14,499 nt of DNA from an uncultured Actinomycetes bacterium (lineage in GTDB: Bacteria > Actinomycetota > Thermoleophilia > Solirubrobacterales > Solirubrobacteraceae), in contig CALAQT010000408.1 in the NCBI GenBank assembly GCA_937888775.1, forward strand, positions 1 to 14,499, in the 5' to 3' direction. Position numbers and translations under genes: made by a program. Below the pieces are notes generated by a model. That model saw only the letters and a list, made by a program, of their open reading frames with translations. It had not been told where the DNA came from and ran no database searches. Positions 13,724 through 14,499 of this stretch are shown here, piece by piece; within the stretch, counting starts at the first letter, position 1; the number at the start of each line of letters is the position of its first letter.

Positions 13724-14134
13724 TCAGGGCACCAGCGTGAACGCCTGCACGTGGCGCGGTCTGACGGCGCGGAAGTGGCGCTGATCGAGCGTTGCTATCA
13801 CCTCGAGTCCGCGCCGCTCGGCCAGCGCGATGACGGAGGCGTCGACCATCCCCAGCGGCAGGTCGAGGTACTGCTCCATCAGCTCGGCGATCCTTGCCCA
13901 GTCAGAGTCGAGCACGGGCTCGACCACGAGCTCGCCGCCGGCGAGCGAGCGGGCGAACGCAAGCTCAGCATGAGGACCGATCCTGTCGCTGAGCAGGTAA
14001 CTGACCTCGGTCAGCACGAGCGCTGGGACCAGCAGCGGCCGCTCAGCGCTCGAGAGCAGCTGCACCGACCGGGCGTGATGCTTGTCGCGGCTGGCCGCGG
14101 CCGCGTACAGCGGCCCGGCGTCGACGATCAACAC
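13724..14134 (-). CDS. PIN-domain ribonuclease toxin, VapC-like
   Basis: A 136-aa PIN-domain protein, the normal VapC length. The acidic metal-binding residues are in place: D5 in MLIVDAGPLY, E43 in LTEVSYLL, D98 in GMVDASVIALAE and D117 in IATLDQRHF. VapC toxins cut RNA, often tRNA or rRNA, when freed from their antitoxin. The start is GTG 14134, directly after the antitoxin TAG with no gap, so translation is coupled. Fold and active site look intact. The target cannot be predicted. Confidence 0.92.
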   Translation of the reverse strand: MLIVDAGPLYAAAASRDKHHARSVQLLSSAERPLLVPALVLTEVSYLLSDRIGPHAELAFARSLAGGELVVEPVLDSDWARIAELMEQYLDLPLGMVDASVIALAERRGLEVIATLDQRHFRAVRPRHVQAFTLVP

Positions 14135-14374
14135 CTACTCGCGCCCGCGGCGGCGCCGCACGCTGCCCGCGACGAGCTCATCGACGTGTTCTGAGGCATC
14201 ACGGGGCGAGCCGTCGCCGACGGCGAAGAAGCTCAAGCGGCCGTCACCGGGCGGCGGTAGCTCCCGCTCGATCGCCTCGCGGGCGACCTGCGCGATCGAC
14301 AGACCGCGCCGGCGCGCCTCGAGCCGCAACCGGGCATCGACATCGTCAGGCAGCATGATCGTCGTTCGCTTCAT
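14135..14374 (-). CDS. ribbon-helix-helix antitoxin, VapB-like
   Basis: A 79-aa antitoxin gene directly upstream of VapC. Residues 1-40 (MKRTTIMLPDDVDARLRLEA, then RRRGLSIAQVAREAIEREL) form a classic RHH (CopG/Arc-type) DNA-binding domain. The remaining 40 residues (LSFFAVGDGSPRDASEHVDELV) would wrap the toxin and end in an Arg cluster. ATG 14374 is the start. It would bind and neutralise VapC and repress its own promoter. Confidence 0.9.
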   Translation of the reverse strand: MKRTTIMLPDDVDARLRLEARRRGLSIAQVAREAIERELPPPGDGRLSFFAVGDGSPRDASEHVDELVAGSVRRRRGRE

Positions 14375-14380
14375 GCATAC

Positions 14381-14393
14381 AGCCTAACGCATC
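14381..14393 (-). promoter_or_regulatory. leaderless promoter / shared operator motif of vapBC
   Basis: On the minus strand GATGCGTTA (14393-14385) overlaps TAGGCT (14386-14381), 6 nt before the vapB ATG. The 9-mer is identical to the one in front of the DUF5615-module antitoxin and lies at nearly the same distance (10 versus 11 nt). Confidence 0.5.
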
Positions 14394-14424
14394 ACTAGCC
14401 GGAAGTTTTCGTGGTTGAGATGTT

Positions 14425-14450
14425 GAATCCCGCGTGGTGGTGCGGGATTC
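14425..14450. terminator. hairpin near the right edge, candidate terminator of a gene beyond the window
   Basis: GAATCCCGC (14425-14433), an 8-nt loop, and GCGGGATTC (14442-14450) form a perfect 9-bp stem. On the minus strand it lies 27 nt after a TAG (14480-14478) that would end a frame entering from the right edge with the residues DIKLHE (14481-14498). This looks like the tail and terminator of a minus-strand gene. Only six codons are visible, so the gene itself is not called. Confidence 0.45.
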
Positions 14451-14499
14451 GGTTGTTGCGGGCTGGTTTGGCTTTGGCTACTCGTGGAGCTTGATGTCG

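Noticed and set aside
1..14499. CRISPR array, rRNA, insertion sequence with terminal repeats, or replication origin
   Set aside because: No regularly spaced repeats, rRNA-like sequence, transposase or integrase frame, or DnaA-box cluster was seen.

Overview
The window is high-GC DNA with GTG/TTG starts, tight gene packing and probably many leaderless promoters. The gene content (a sigma factor with a built-in zinc finger and a Ser/Thr-rich tail, an arsM/arsR/arsC cluster, and SEC-C/DUF6398/pRiA4b ORF-3 proteins) suggests a high-GC actinobacterium, most likely of the Thermoleophilia/Solirubrobacterales kind. The lineage is inferred from style and not proven.

Left half, 1-6326, looks like ordinary chromosome. 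It holds the first 18 codons of a CcdA-like membrane protein (minus strand), an aldehyde dehydrogenase of the gamma-aminobutyraldehyde type, and an ECF sigma factor fused to an anti-sigma-type zinc finger, a membrane segment and a long extracytoplasmic Ser/Thr tail. A Leu/Phe/Val-type amino acid dehydrogenase follows 12 nt later. Homology and a Shine-Dalgarno site put the start of this dehydrogenase at an ACG codon. Then come an MBL-fold hydrolase (minus) and a divergent YbhN-like membrane protein (plus).

The middle, 6589-8302, is an arsenic cluster. arsR and arsM form an overlapping minus-strand operon, with arsC divergent. ArsM carries an unusual periodic Cys-Cys tail. arsC has a one-base frame break right at its catalytic P-loop. 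No efflux pump is in the window.

At 8352-8393 (minus) lies the exact 3' half (canonical positions 32-73) of a tRNA, best read as tRNA-Pro(CGG). Its 5' half is missing, and a strong hairpin terminator lies just past its 3' end. This is what a tRNA-integrating element leaves behind, so the DNA to the right (8394 to the window end) is best read as the inside of a genomic island.

The right half, 8546-14374, fits an island. It has a DUF5615 (PIN-like) toxin with an RHH/DUF433-like antitoxin, and a VapBC module. Between them is a four-gene block: an acidic unknown protein, a SEC-C protein coupled to a DUF6398 protein, and a divergent pRiA4b ORF-3 protein. This block is the best candidate for an undescribed system. 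Both antitoxin genes share the same 9-mer just upstream of their starts. Three reading-frame or start anomalies (LeuDH ACG start, arsC frame break, C-terminal frame of the acidic protein) mean that sequence error must be excluded before calling any of them biology.
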